Shown: positions 52,309-61,165 of the stretch, piece after piece
Layout of the letters: every line of letters begins with the position of its first letter
Position numbering within the stretch: the stretch's first letter is position 1
DNA from: Winogradskyella psychrotolerans
Lineage (GTDB): Bacteria; Bacteroidota; Bacteroidia; Flavobacteriales; Flavobacteriaceae
Assembly: GCF_018860545.1 (NCBI RefSeq)
Contig: NZ_JAHKPN010000012.1
Location: forward strand, 62,001 to 126,000
Reading direction: 5' to 3'
Length of the DNA stretch: 64,000 bases
Translations under genes and position numbers: made by a program
The notes under the pieces: generated by a model
Told to the model about the DNA's origin: nothing
Database searches by the model: none
Seen by the model: the letters and a program-made list of their open reading frames with translations, nothing else

Positions 52309-55300
52309 TTAAAACTTCGCACTAAGACTAAAACTAAATGATCTTACAGTTGGATAATTTCCAAAATCAAATCCTCTAACAGTGTTGCTTGATGTGTTAT
52401 TATTACCAGAAGCTCCATAATAATTAACCTCAGGATCTAAACCAGAGTAGCTTGTAAAGGTTAGTAAGTTCTGAGCACTTACAGATAACCTTAAGTTTTC
52501 TATACCTAAATCTTCAATAACCTCTGCTGGAAACGTATATCCTACAGCAAGATTTTTTAATCTCACATAACTACCATCTTCCACAAAACGAGAAGAAATT
52601 TCTCTAAAGCTATTATTTCCTACACGAGGTTCATCTGTATTGGTGTTTGAAGGTGTCCATGCATTATCAAAATAATCATAAGTTGTGTTAGCATCTCCAT
52701 TATTTAACTGAACGTTAGTCATGTTAAAAATATCGCCACCTTGAGACCCTTGAAAGAAGATATTTAAATCAAAGTTTTTGTATTTAAAGCTATTTGTAAT
52801 ACCCCAGGTAAAATCTGGATTAGGATTACCAATTACTTTTCTGTCATCATTATTTATATCTCCATTACCATCTAAATCTAAAAATAATGGATCACCAGCT
52901 TCACCATCTGGCAACATAGCTGTACCAGCTGGCAAATCACCACCTTGATAAACACCAGCATAATCATAGCCATAAAATAACCCTACTTCTTCACCTTCTC
53001 TCAATAAATAGTTGTTATCCACACTGAAATAACTAGGCGCACCATCACCGAAATAATCAGCACCATTAATTAAAGTTTCTACTGTATTTTTATTCTTAGA
53101 GAATACTAAGTCTGTAGACCAACTGAAATCATCTTTTACAATATTTCTAGAGTTTATAGAAATTTCAAACCCTTTATTATTAATCTCTCCAACGTTTGTA
53201 ATAATTTGATCATTTAAATATCCAAAATACCAAGGAATACTATTATCAAACATAAGAACATCTTTAGTTGCAATGTTATAATAATCTAAAGACATTGATA
53301 TTCTACTATTTAATAAACCTACATCTACACCAATGTTTGTTTGGTAAGAAGACTCCCATTTTAAATCTGGGTTTGCTGTTTGGTATGGAGTAATCGCTGG
53401 TACTGTAATACCATTGCTAGAAGCATATAAACTAGCTAAACTAGCTAATGATTCGTATGCTCCAATAGAAGGGTTACCCGTTACACCATAACTAACTCTT
53501 AATTTTAAGTTAGAAATAGTTTCATTATCCATTAAAAAATCTTCGTTAGAAATTTTCCAGCCTAAAGCAGCTGAAGGGAAAATAGCATATTTTTCATTTT
53601 CAGCAAAGTTAGAAGCCCCATCTCTTCTTACTGTAGCTGTAAATAAATATTTGTCATCATAATCATAATTTACTCTACCAAATTGCGATTGAATTTCAGT
53701 TTCAGTGGAATAAATATCACCACTTGTACCATTTATTAAACTTGTGGCAGTGTATAATCCATAGTAAGAGAATGAATCTGAAAGTGTCCCTGTACCTTCA
53801 CTATAAAACCCTTTACGCGTTGAGTTTTGATAAGAATAACCCGCTAATAACGTTAAGTTACCTTTTCCAATCTCTTTCGTATAGGTTAAATAATTTTCAC
53901 TTAAGACACTCTTACTTTTATCTTCCATCATAATAGCTCTACCCTGTGTAGTACCACCTGCTGTAATTTCCAATGTTCTTGGCATGTAAATTCCTCTAAA
54001 TTCATTCTCAGTACTAATACCAAATGTTGTTTTAAAGGTAAGCCCTTCAATAATGTCATAATTTGCATAGAAATTTGCTCTGAAATTTTCTATTTCAGTA
54101 TCATCATCTCTTTGTGTCGCTACAGCGTATGGGTTATCAACCGCATCACCTATTCTATCGTTTGTTGAAAAACTACCGTCATCATTATATATGCCTTTAT
54201 CTGGAGCAAAACGCATTGCTAAAGACACAACATCATCACCACCAACAGTAACAGAACCATCTGATTGTGTTGGTACCCCAGATTTTTTATTTATTCCACC
54301 TGTTAAATTCAATCCAACTTTTAATTTATCTGTAATATTGGCATCTATATTTGATAGGAATGATACCCTCTCGTAATCAGAATTAACGAGTATACCTTCT
54401 TGTTTAAAGTATGTACCCGAAGCATAATAATTTACTTTATCTGTACCGCCAGAAAAAGAAAGTTGTGTATTAGAAGTGCTACCTGCTCTATATATTAAAT
54501 CTTGCCAATCTGTATCATAATCTCCTTGAACGTAAGGAGTAGTATTACCTTGATTAGTTCTAATCTGATTTTGATAATCTGCGAAATCACTAGCGTTTAA
54601 TAAATCTAAGCTGTTGGCTGTATTTTGAACCGCATAAGTTGTATTTAATTCCACAACTAATTTACCACTTCTACCTTTTTTAGTTGTAACTAAAACAACA
54701 CCATTGGATCCACGAGAACCATAGATAGCAGTTGCAGAAGCATCTTTTAAAACTTGTAATGATTCAATATCACCTGCTTGAGGCATATTGGCACCTACAA
54801 ATCCATCTACAACGATCAGAGGATCACTACTAGCGTTGATAGACGTGTTACCTCTAATGCTTATCTTAATTGGAGCACCTGGCTCACCACCATTATTAGA
54901 TTGTACTACGACACCAGCGGCACGTCCTTGAAGTGCTTGTTCTGCATCTAAGACAGCAAAAGCGGTTAATTCATCGGCTTTCACAGAGGATACAGACCCT
55001 GTTACATCACTTTTTCTACGAGCACCATAACCAACGACTACTATTTCGTTAAGTTGACTAGCATCTTCTACTAATACTATGTCTATTACTGTTTTGTCAC
55101 CTACGGTAACGTTTTGAGGGGTAAAACCAACATAACTAAATACTAATACAGCCGTACCATCTTGTACTTCAATAGTATAATTACCATCCATATCTGTGGT
55201 AGAACCAATAGCAGTTCCTTGAACAAGAATATTGGCTCCTGGTAAGGGTAATCCGTCAGGTTGACTAGTAACAGTACCTGTAACTGTTTGCTGAGCATAT

Positions 55301-55374
55301 AATACTGAGCCAAATAAAATAAACACCACTAAGGGTATCCACTTCATGTTGAAAAATTTGAGCTGTTGTTGCAT
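52309..55374 (-). CDS. SusC-like TonB-dependent outer-membrane transporter 1
   Basis: The 1021-residue protein has a signal peptide (WIPLVVFILFGSVLYAQ). A CarboxypepD_reg-like domain at about 30-110 follows (GTVTSQPDGLPLPGANILVQGT, FSYVGFTPQNVTVGD). The SusC TonB-box/plug motif VVVGYGARRKSDVTGSVSSVKADEL and plug domain EQALQGRAAGVVVQSNNGGEPGAPIKISIRGNTSINASSDPLIVVDGF come next. A large beta-barrel ends in SFSFSLSAKF. It imports oligosaccharides in complex with the SusD encoded downstream. A second ATG lies 27 bases into the gene (M10), which would give a shorter signal. The promoter has three tandem operators on the -7 box. Confidence 0.95.
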   Translation of the reverse strand: MQQQLKFFNMKWIPLVVFILFGSVLYAQQTVTGTVTSQPDGLPLPGANILVQGTAIGSTTDMDGNYTIEVQDGTAVLVFSYVGFTPQNVTVGDKTVIDIVLVEDASQLNEIVVVGYGARRKSDVTGSVSSVKADELTAFAVLDAEQALQGRAAGVVVQSNNGGEPGAPIKISIRGNTSINASSDPLIVVDGFVGANMPQAGDIESLQVLKDASATAIYGSRGSNGVVLVTTKKGRSGKLVVELNTTYAVQNTANSLDLLNASDFADYQNQIRTNQGNTTPYVQGDYDTDWQDLIYRAGSTSNTQLSFSGGTDKVNYYASGTYFKQEGILVNSDYERVSFLSNIDANITDKLKVGLNLTGGINKKSGVPTQSDGSVTVGGDDVVSLAMRFAPDKGIYNDDGSFSTNDRIGDAVDNPYAVATQRDDDTEIENFRANFYANYDIIEGLTFKTTFGISTENEFRGIYMPRTLEITAGGTTQGRAIMMEDKSKSVLSENYLTYTKEIGKGNLTLLAGYSYQNSTRKGFYSEGTGTLSDSFSYYGLYTATSLINGTSGDIYSTETEIQSQFGRVNYDYDDKYLFTATVRRDGASNFAENEKYAIFPSAALGWKISNEDFLMDNETISNLKLRVSYGVTGNPSIGAYESLASLASLYASSNGITVPAITPYQTANPDLKWESSYQTNIGVDVGLLNSRISMSLDYYNIATKDVLMFDNSIPWYFGYLNDQIITNVGEINNKGFEISINSRNIVKDDFSWSTDLVFSKNKNTVETLINGADYFGDGAPSYFSVDNNYLLREGEEVGLFYGYDYAGVYQGGDLPAGTAMLPDGEAGDPLFLDLDGNGDINNDDRKVIGNPNPDFTWGITNSFKYKNFDLNIFFQGSQGGDIFNMTNVQLNNGDANTTYDYFDNAWTPSNTNTDEPRVGNNSFREISSRFVEDGSYVRLKNLAVGYTFPAEVIEDLGIENLRLSVSAQNLLTFTSYSGLDPEVNYYGASGNNNTSSNTVRGFDFGNYPTVRSFSFSLSAKF

Positions 55375-55842
55375 AAGATTAGTTGTTTTAATTATTAATT
55401 CGTTTTTTATAATTGCGATTCCTTACTCATTGTTAATAGTGTAGAGAAATAAGTAAAAAACCGACCTGTTATTATTGGTAAACCAAATTGGTATACCAAA
55501 CTGGTTTACCAAATTTAGTTAATTTTCTGTTAACTACAACGTTTTAGTAACTTTAAATTTATTTTTTTCAGAAATATTGATAAATCGATATAAAATTTGG
55601 CGTTTCACCCCTAAACACCTGATACTATATAATCAACGTTTCTAGAACATATGTAGCAAACCATATAAAAGAGGAATTACACTGCTGATTTAAGAAACAA
55701 AACCAGAGCATTGGAAAGAAGCCTTTTTCACTAAGAAAATTAAAAGACTCATACTGATTTTCCGCTAAGCTCGATTACATAAAGAAAAAGCGCCATTATA
55801 TGTATATAACAGCGCTTAAATAATAAGATATATTGTTTAGAT
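55375..55842. promoter_or_regulatory. susC promoter with three phased operators; remaining spacer empty
   Basis: Sites TTGGTAAACCAA (55475), TTGGTATACCAA (55488) and CTGGTTTACCAA (55501) are centred exactly 13 bases apart. On the reverse strand they begin at the -7 box TAAATTTG (55510-55517). This is preceded by 19 bases and a TTG -33 element at 55537-55539, a textbook Bacteroidota promoter. A repressor filling three phased sites would block initiation. The rest, from 55540 to 55784, shows no gene. Confidence 0.8.
55785..55817 (-). terminator. Intrinsic terminator of the gntR-MFS-SDR operon
   Basis: Arms AAGCGC at 55788 and GCGCTT at 55812 enclose an AT-rich loop. On the reverse strand the hairpin is followed by TTTC. 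It lies 26 bases beyond the SDR stop. Confidence 0.65.
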
Positions 55843-56607
55843 TTAGATACCTAAAGCTTGGCCTCCACCAATTTGAATTGTTTCAGCAGTAATAAAAGCT
55901 GCATCTTTACTTGCTAAGAATGAAATAACACCAGCAACATCTTCTGGCTGACCTAATCTTCCTAACATAATATTGTTAGCCCAAGAAGCAAAAACTTCTG
56001 GTTTGGTTGCTTTAATCTGCGCGTGGAATGGTGTATCAATAGTCCCTGGTGATACTGCATTTACTCTAATTCCGTATTCAGCTAAATCTTTTGCTAATGC
56101 TCTAGTAATGGCATGAACACCTGCTTTAGACGTACCATAGATACCAGCACCTGGCCCACCAGCAGTCCATCCTGCATTTGATGTATAGTTAATTATAGAA
56201 GGGTGTTCACCTTTTTTCAAGAAAGGTATTGCTGCTCTTGAAGCAAAGAACACAGAATCTAAGTTTAATGCCATTACAAATCTGTAAAAATCTGTTGTCA
56301 TTTCTTCAAATCTAGATCTTCCACCTAAACCACCTGCATTGTTTACAAGTACATCTATTCTACCATACTTCTCACCAATCTTAGTGATATTTGAAGTTAC
56401 TTCTTCTTCTTTCGTAACATCAAAGCCAAGATATTCAGCAGTTACTCCAGCCTCTGTAAGCTCCTTTACTTTTTCTACACCAGCTTCATCATCAATACCG
56501 TTTAATACTACAGTGTATCCGTCAGTTCCTAATCGTTTTGCTACTTCAAAACCAATTCCGCCTGTAGCTCCTGTTACTATTGCTACTTTTCCTTTGTTAT
56601 TACTCAT
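55843..56607 (-). CDS. SDR-family reductase, probable 4-deoxy-L-erythro-5-hexoseulose uronate (DEH) reductase
   Basis: The 254-residue short-chain dehydrogenase has the cofactor motif VTGATGGIGFEVAKRLG and NNAGG. The catalytic Ser, Tyr and Lys lie in INYTSNAGWT and YGTSKAG, and the chain ends in GG-QALGI. DGYTVVLNGIDD near the second strand suggests an NAD(P)H-binding loop typical of this clade. In alginate-degrading flavobacteria, SDRs at this position reduce DEH to KDG. Its place after an MFS uronate transporter and in the same locus as kdgK and kdgA supports that role. The cofactor is not certain. Confidence 0.85.
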   Translation of the reverse strand: MSNNKGKVAIVTGATGGIGFEVAKRLGTDGYTVVLNGIDDEAGVEKVKELTEAGVTAEYLGFDVTKEEEVTSNITKIGEKYGRIDVLVNNAGGLGGRSRFEEMTTDFYRFVMALNLDSVFFASRAAIPFLKKGEHPSIINYTSNAGWTAGGPGAGIYGTSKAGVHAITRALAKDLAEYGIRVNAVSPGTIDTPFHAQIKATKPEVFASWANNIMLGRLGQPEDVAGVISFLASKDAAFITAETIQIGGGQALGI

Positions 56608-56653
56608 CTTTGTTGAATTTATTCTTTAAAATTATACTTATTAATATTTCAAT

Positions 56654-57970
56654 TTATTTTTTTTCTTTTAGTGGTTGAATTTTTGGAATCAATACCCAAA
56701 CACTCAGCATTGTTATGACAGCTAAAGATGCACCTATAATAAAAGCAGGAGCATAGTTTCCTCCCATTGTTAACCATGGCACCAATGCCGTTAACCCAAA
56801 TGCACCTAACTTAGCAGCTGTACCCGCAAATCCAGACAATGTACCTACTGTTTTTCCACCAAATAAATCACTTGGTAATGTTTGCACATTTCCAATAGCT
56901 GTTTGAAAACCAAACAAAATAATCGCCATATAGATTACTGCTGTTGTTGGGCCTCCTGGACTAGCCATAGCGAATAACATAGGTAACATAATTAAACAAC
57001 CTAATGTAATTACAAACTTACGTGTCTTATTCACAGTCCAACCTGCTTTAATACGGTTTTGAGCCAACAGACCTCCGAACCAAGCTCCTAACATAGCTCC
57101 TACATAAGGTACCCACGCATAAAAACCAATTGCCGTAACATCCATTTGATACACTTCATTTAAATAGATTGGAATCCAAAAGATAAATAACCACCAAATT
57201 GGATCTATCGCTGCTGAAGCTAATATGACACCCCAACTTTCTTTATGTTTTAAAATTGTTCCTGTATCTGGATTGTAACCTTCATCAAATTCACCATCTT
57301 CATCTTTATCCTGATTTTTTTGACCAGTCAAAATATATTCACGTTCTTCTTCCGTTATCCATGGGTGACTTTTAGGAGGTGATTTTACTACAATCCACCA
57401 TGGAATAAGCCACATCAGTCCTGTTATACCTACTAAAATAAAAATCCATGTCCAATCAAAGTATACGGATAGTAACCCAATTGTAGGGAAAGCGATGATA
57501 CCACCAATGGCGGCACCAGAATTAAAGAGTCCTTGTGCAAATGCGCGTTCCTTAGTTGGAAACCATTCTGCATTAGCTTTTGCTGCACCTGGCCAGTTTC
57601 CTGCTTCTGACATCCCTAATAATGAACGAAAAAGACTCAGCGTAACTATCCCCTTTGCAAACGCATGTAACGCTGTAGCAATTGACCAAAAACCTATAGA
57701 TAAAACGAATCCTATTCTAGTTCCAAATTTATCGAAAATCTTACCAAAAATCGCTTGACCAAAAGCATAGGACAGTATAAATATATTTGAAATGATTGCA
57801 TATATTTCCTTTCGCTCGCCTATGGTTTTTTCTGGATACAAATCTTTTGAAATGTCTGGCCACAATACAGGCAATGCCTGTCTATCTATGTAATTAATAA
57901 CAGTAGCCAAAGCAATTAAGCCAATTACCCACCATCTTAAACCTTTTAGTTTTTTACCTAATTCTTTCAT
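56654..57970 (-). CDS. MFS transporter, hexuronate/DEH type
   Basis: The 438-residue protein has 12 predicted membrane helices. ACS-family motifs are present, such as INYIDRQALPVLWPDISKDL, SYAFGQAIFGKIFDKFGTRIGF (MFS motif A) and SLLGMSEAGNWPGAAKANAEWFPTKERAFAQG. It resembles ExuT-type hexuronate carriers. It would carry monomeric uronates made by the lyases across the inner membrane for the SDR encoded 46 bases later. It is 10 bases after gntR, so co-expressed. Confidence 0.9.
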   Translation of the reverse strand: MKELGKKLKGLRWWVIGLIALATVINYIDRQALPVLWPDISKDLYPEKTIGERKEIYAIISNIFILSYAFGQAIFGKIFDKFGTRIGFVLSIGFWSIATALHAFAKGIVTLSLFRSLLGMSEAGNWPGAAKANAEWFPTKERAFAQGLFNSGAAIGGIIAFPTIGLLSVYFDWTWIFILVGITGLMWLIPWWIVVKSPPKSHPWITEEEREYILTGQKNQDKDEDGEFDEGYNPDTGTILKHKESWGVILASAAIDPIWWLFIFWIPIYLNEVYQMDVTAIGFYAWVPYVGAMLGAWFGGLLAQNRIKAGWTVNKTRKFVITLGCLIMLPMLFAMASPGGPTTAVIYMAIILFGFQTAIGNVQTLPSDLFGGKTVGTLSGFAGTAAKLGAFGLTALVPWLTMGGNYAPAFIIGASLAVITMLSVWVLIPKIQPLKEKK

Positions 57971-57980
57971 TTACTTAATA

Positions 57981-58682
57981 TTAAACATTGTAACAATACT
58001 GATACAACTCACTAAAGTGATCTTTCATTTTTTGTTTTGCCAATTGGGGATTCTGTTGTTCAATAGCATTATAAATCGCTTCATGCTCTTCTATTCCCTT
58101 TAAAGCTAAACCTTTATCACATACATGATGTGTTTCAAAATTTGTAATAATCTCTGGAGTTATCATTAACATAAATGTGTTAATGGTCGCATTTTTACTA
58201 GCTTTAGCTATGGCTAAGTGGAACAAAAGGTCTTCTTCAACGGCAGGTTCTCCATTACTCACCTTTTTTGAATAGGCCATTAACGCGGATTTCATATTCT
58301 CTAAATCCTCCTTTGTTCTTCTTGTAGAGGCTAAACGCACTGTCTTTAATTCTAAAAGAATTCTTGTTTCTACTAAAGCTTTAAAATCTTGATCTTCTAA
58401 TCTTAGAATATCGTCAATCATACCATTCATAGCAATGACTCCGATATTCGCTACAAAAGTGCCACTTTGTGGTCTTGATTTTAATAGACCATAAAGTTCT
58501 AATTTTTGAATAGCGTCTCTTATTACACTTCTAGATACATTAAACTTTTCGGATAACGTTCGTTCCGAGGGTAGCTTATCACCTGGTTCAAGATTTTTTA
58601 CATTTATTAATTCTCCAATGTTAGAGATAATCTCATTTTGAATACTTGAACTTTCCGACTTTGTTTGTGTATCTAACTTCAT
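57981..58682 (-). CDS. GntR-family (FadR/FCD) transcriptional regulator
   Basis: The 233-residue protein has an N-terminal winged helix (NLEPGDKLPSERTLSEKFNVSRSVIRDAIQKLELYGLLKSRPQSGTFV). The FCD effector domain includes LVETRILLELKTVRLA, DLLFHLAIAKASKN and EEHEAIYNAIE, with the His-type metal ligands visible. It would sense a uronate and control the MFS/SDR genes. An inverted repeat, CTGTC with 9 bases and GACAG, lies around the -7 box at 58717, supporting autoregulation. The gene is the first of the operon gntR-MFS-SDR. Confidence 0.9.
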   Translation of the reverse strand: MKLDTQTKSESSSIQNEIISNIGELINVKNLEPGDKLPSERTLSEKFNVSRSVIRDAIQKLELYGLLKSRPQSGTFVANIGVIAMNGMIDDILRLEDQDFKALVETRILLELKTVRLASTRRTKEDLENMKSALMAYSKKVSNGEPAVEEDLLFHLAIAKASKNATINTFMLMITPEIITNFETHHVCDKGLALKGIEEHEAIYNAIEQQNPQLAKQKMKDHFSELYQYCYNV

Positions 58683-58711
58683 ATAAAAATTTGTAATAAT
58701 GAATCTATTTT

Positions 58712-58730
58712 CTGTCCAAAAATAAGACAG
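58712..58730 (-). promoter_or_regulatory. gntR promoter -7 box inside a GntR-type inverted repeat
   Basis: CTGTC and GACAG arms, 9 bases apart, frame a TATTTTTG -7 box (58717-58724, reverse strand). The -33 region reads TTA, one base from TTG. The position suggests self-repression. Confidence 0.6.
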
Positions 58731-58789
58731 TAATTGTTATATCTAAATTTTCATCTTTAATTTATTACAATAAAAAAAACGTATTAAAC

Positions 58790-59668
58790 TTATTCTAATG
58801 CTTCAATTTCAAAAGAATCGATATAAGCTTCATCTAAATTATTATAGAAGAATATCGCTAAAGATGTATTCCCACCTGAATCAAATATTAATGAACCACT
58901 AACCAAGGATCCAACTCCTGCAACATCTTCAGTAAACGTTATTGAACTAATGGTATTGTCTTCTAGCTGATCTATGGAACTCATAGCCTGAACCATTGCA
59001 ACGGTCAAACTACCATTACTTGCATCGTCTTGGTCCCTAAACGTATATTTAAATTTTAATTCATAAAGCGTATCAGGCGTAAATTCCCCTATTAACTGAT
59101 AACCAATTCTATCTCCTGAAGGAGGTAATTTTGCTGCATTAGACCCTTCATGATAACCGTTAGAAGACGTTATTTGAATTACCCCTCCTAAGTCAGAGTT
59201 TCTCCAAGGATCTCTACTGTCATTTCCATTATCAAAACCAGCCTCAAGAATTACAGGAATTAATGTAGGCGGAACTTCTGGCTCTACGACCTCTATTTCT
59301 TCAGTATACGAGCTAGAAACACCTAAGTCATCTGTTGCTGTAAGCGTTACCGTATATGTCCCCTCATCAGGAAACGTATTCATTCCATCCAAATCGGTTG
59401 AGCTATTACCATCACCATAGTTCCATAAGTACGATGTTGCACTTATAGATTCATTAGCAAACGTATAGGTTAAATAATCTGCAGTTACCGAAGCTGTAAA
59501 CTCAGCTGAAGGAGGTGTTAAATCTTCTTTTGAATTAGCGTCTGGTAAATCATATGCTAAAGCATCAATAGTTGGGTCACAAGACACTATCACAACACTA
59601 ACTACAAATAGTAAAGTGGCCATTAGCTTTTGTGAAACACGTATTTTAAATTTATTAATAGTTTTCAT
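58790..59668 (-). CDS. PKD-domain surface lipoprotein of the polysaccharide locus
   Basis: The 292-residue lipoprotein has signal LMATLLFVVSVVIVSC. A PKD domain at about 50-130 has typical AEFTASVTADYLTYTFANESISATSYLWNYGDGNSSTDLDGMNTFPDEGTYTVTLTATDDLG. A C-terminal jelly-roll about 135-292 starts PPTLIPVILEAGFDNGND and ends YIDSFEIEALE, resembling a carbohydrate-binding module. It follows susD by 25 bases and is likely a surface glycan-binding protein. PKD lipoproteins at this position are known from flavobacterial alginate loci. Confidence 0.85.
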   Translation of the reverse strand: MKTINKFKIRVSQKLMATLLFVVSVVIVSCDPTIDALAYDLPDANSKEDLTPPSAEFTASVTADYLTYTFANESISATSYLWNYGDGNSSTDLDGMNTFPDEGTYTVTLTATDDLGVSSSYTEEIEVVEPEVPPTLIPVILEAGFDNGNDSRDPWRNSDLGGVIQITSSNGYHEGSNAAKLPPSGDRIGYQLIGEFTPDTLYELKFKYTFRDQDDASNGSLTVAMVQAMSSIDQLEDNTISSITFTEDVAGVGSLVSGSLIFDSGGNTSLAIFFYNNLDEAYIDSFEIEALE

Positions 59669-59693
59669 TTTAAAATGTTTTTAATTAATAGTT

Positions 59694-61136
59694 TTAATAG
59701 TTTGGATTTTGAGTCATTAGCCCATCACTTATATTAACCTCATTTTGAGGTAAAGGCAGTAATAAATCTGATGACGTAAACCCAAATCCATTAAGGTCAG
59801 AATAAGCAGATAGTACTTCTTGCGCCTTTCCTAAACGAATTAAATCGAATAGTCTGTGATTTTCAAAAGCTAATTCCATACGTCTTTCTAATAATAAATC
59901 ATCTACTGTAATTTCAGAAACAGGATCCGTTAGACCCGCTCTGTTTCTAACTTCTTGAAAAGATGCTAAAGCAGCCGTCGCACTTGTTTGCTCAGCACCC
60001 GCCATAATAGCTTCTACATGTAATAATAACACATCAGCATAACGCAATACAATCCAATCATTTCCTGCTAATTCTGGATTTTGACTAATTGTAAAATCAG
60101 CTGTAGGTGTATCTCCTCCATTATCTCCATCAGGAAAATACTTAGCACATTGATATCTCACAGAAGTTAAATGAACAGGATCTTGTCTGAAAGAATATTG
60201 TGATCTATCTCCTCCAAATTCGTTGAAATCATCAACTAAATCATAAGTCGCATAATTTAAACCACTAGAATTACCAACTCCATTCATCCATTGTGCTGAA
60301 AACGTCTGACTATCATTAATGCTTTCATAGCCAATAGCAAAAATAACTTCACTATTACCTTCTGTATAAAACACATCGTAAAAATCAACCAAACTATATT
60401 CACCACCATTTATAATTTCTTCGAGTAATACTCGCGCTTGAGCATATTCTGGCTCTTCTAAACTAAGATAAACTTTTGCTAATAATCCTTGAGCTGCAGC
60501 TTTTGAAGCTCTAGTTTTATAGGTATTATCTAATCCTAAAACCGCCGTTTGTAAATCACTTACAATTAAATCATACACTAAGCTTGTATCCACTCTAATA
60601 AATTGCGTGTCTTTTTCTAAAGGTGATAATACATGATCGACTAATGGAATATCACCAAATAATCTTACCAAGTTAAAATACGCATAAGCTCTAATAAATT
60701 TTGCTTCTGCTTCTATAGCAGAGGTATCGTCATCTACATTTCCTAAATTTTCTAAAACGACATTGGCTCTGAAAATAACCTCATAAAAACTAGAGTAATA
60801 ATTTGCTACAAGACCATTGGTTGCGAGTACATCAAATGATTCAAATTGCCCTGAGTCGGAAAAATCATCTGGATCTGCAATTTTAGTTGCTGTATTACCA
60901 CTTCGCATCTCTGTAATGTAAAACTCATATTGCACACCGTGATTTTCATCCTTATCATAACTGCCATCTCCTTGTATGGCATCATATGCTCCCAATAGAG
61001 CACTTTCTAATTCATCAACAGTGGTATAATAATTTTCTGATGTTATTGCTGAGCTTGGTGCAGGCTCCAAAAAATCGCTACACGAAGTTGCTATAACTCC
61101 TATTAATAGAATCTGTATATATTTTTTAAATTTCAT
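59694..61136 (-). CDS. SusD-like nutrient-binding lipoprotein 2
   Basis: The 480-residue lipoprotein (IQILLIGVIATSCSDFLEPAP, lipobox Cys) has the SusD_RagB fold with SENYYTTVDELESALLGAYDAIQ, KFIRAYAYFNLVRLFGDIPLVDH and C-terminal LRYADVLLLHVEAIMAG, LLLERRMELAFENHRLFDLIRLGKAQE and LPLPQNEVN. It partners the SusC encoded 29 bases upstream. It differs clearly in sequence from SusD 1, so it may bind a different oligomer class of the same polymer. Confidence 0.93.
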   Translation of the reverse strand: MKFKKYIQILLIGVIATSCSDFLEPAPSSAITSENYYTTVDELESALLGAYDAIQGDGSYDKDENHGVQYEFYITEMRSGNTATKIADPDDFSDSGQFESFDVLATNGLVANYYSSFYEVIFRANVVLENLGNVDDDTSAIEAEAKFIRAYAYFNLVRLFGDIPLVDHVLSPLEKDTQFIRVDTSLVYDLIVSDLQTAVLGLDNTYKTRASKAAAQGLLAKVYLSLEEPEYAQARVLLEEIINGGEYSLVDFYDVFYTEGNSEVIFAIGYESINDSQTFSAQWMNGVGNSSGLNYATYDLVDDFNEFGGDRSQYSFRQDPVHLTSVRYQCAKYFPDGDNGGDTPTADFTISQNPELAGNDWIVLRYADVLLLHVEAIMAGAEQTSATAALASFQEVRNRAGLTDPVSEITVDDLLLERRMELAFENHRLFDLIRLGKAQEVLSAYSDLNGFGFTSSDLLLPLPQNEVNISDGLMTQNPNY

Positions 61137-61165
61137 AATATAGTGTATTAAGCAATTAATTTTTT

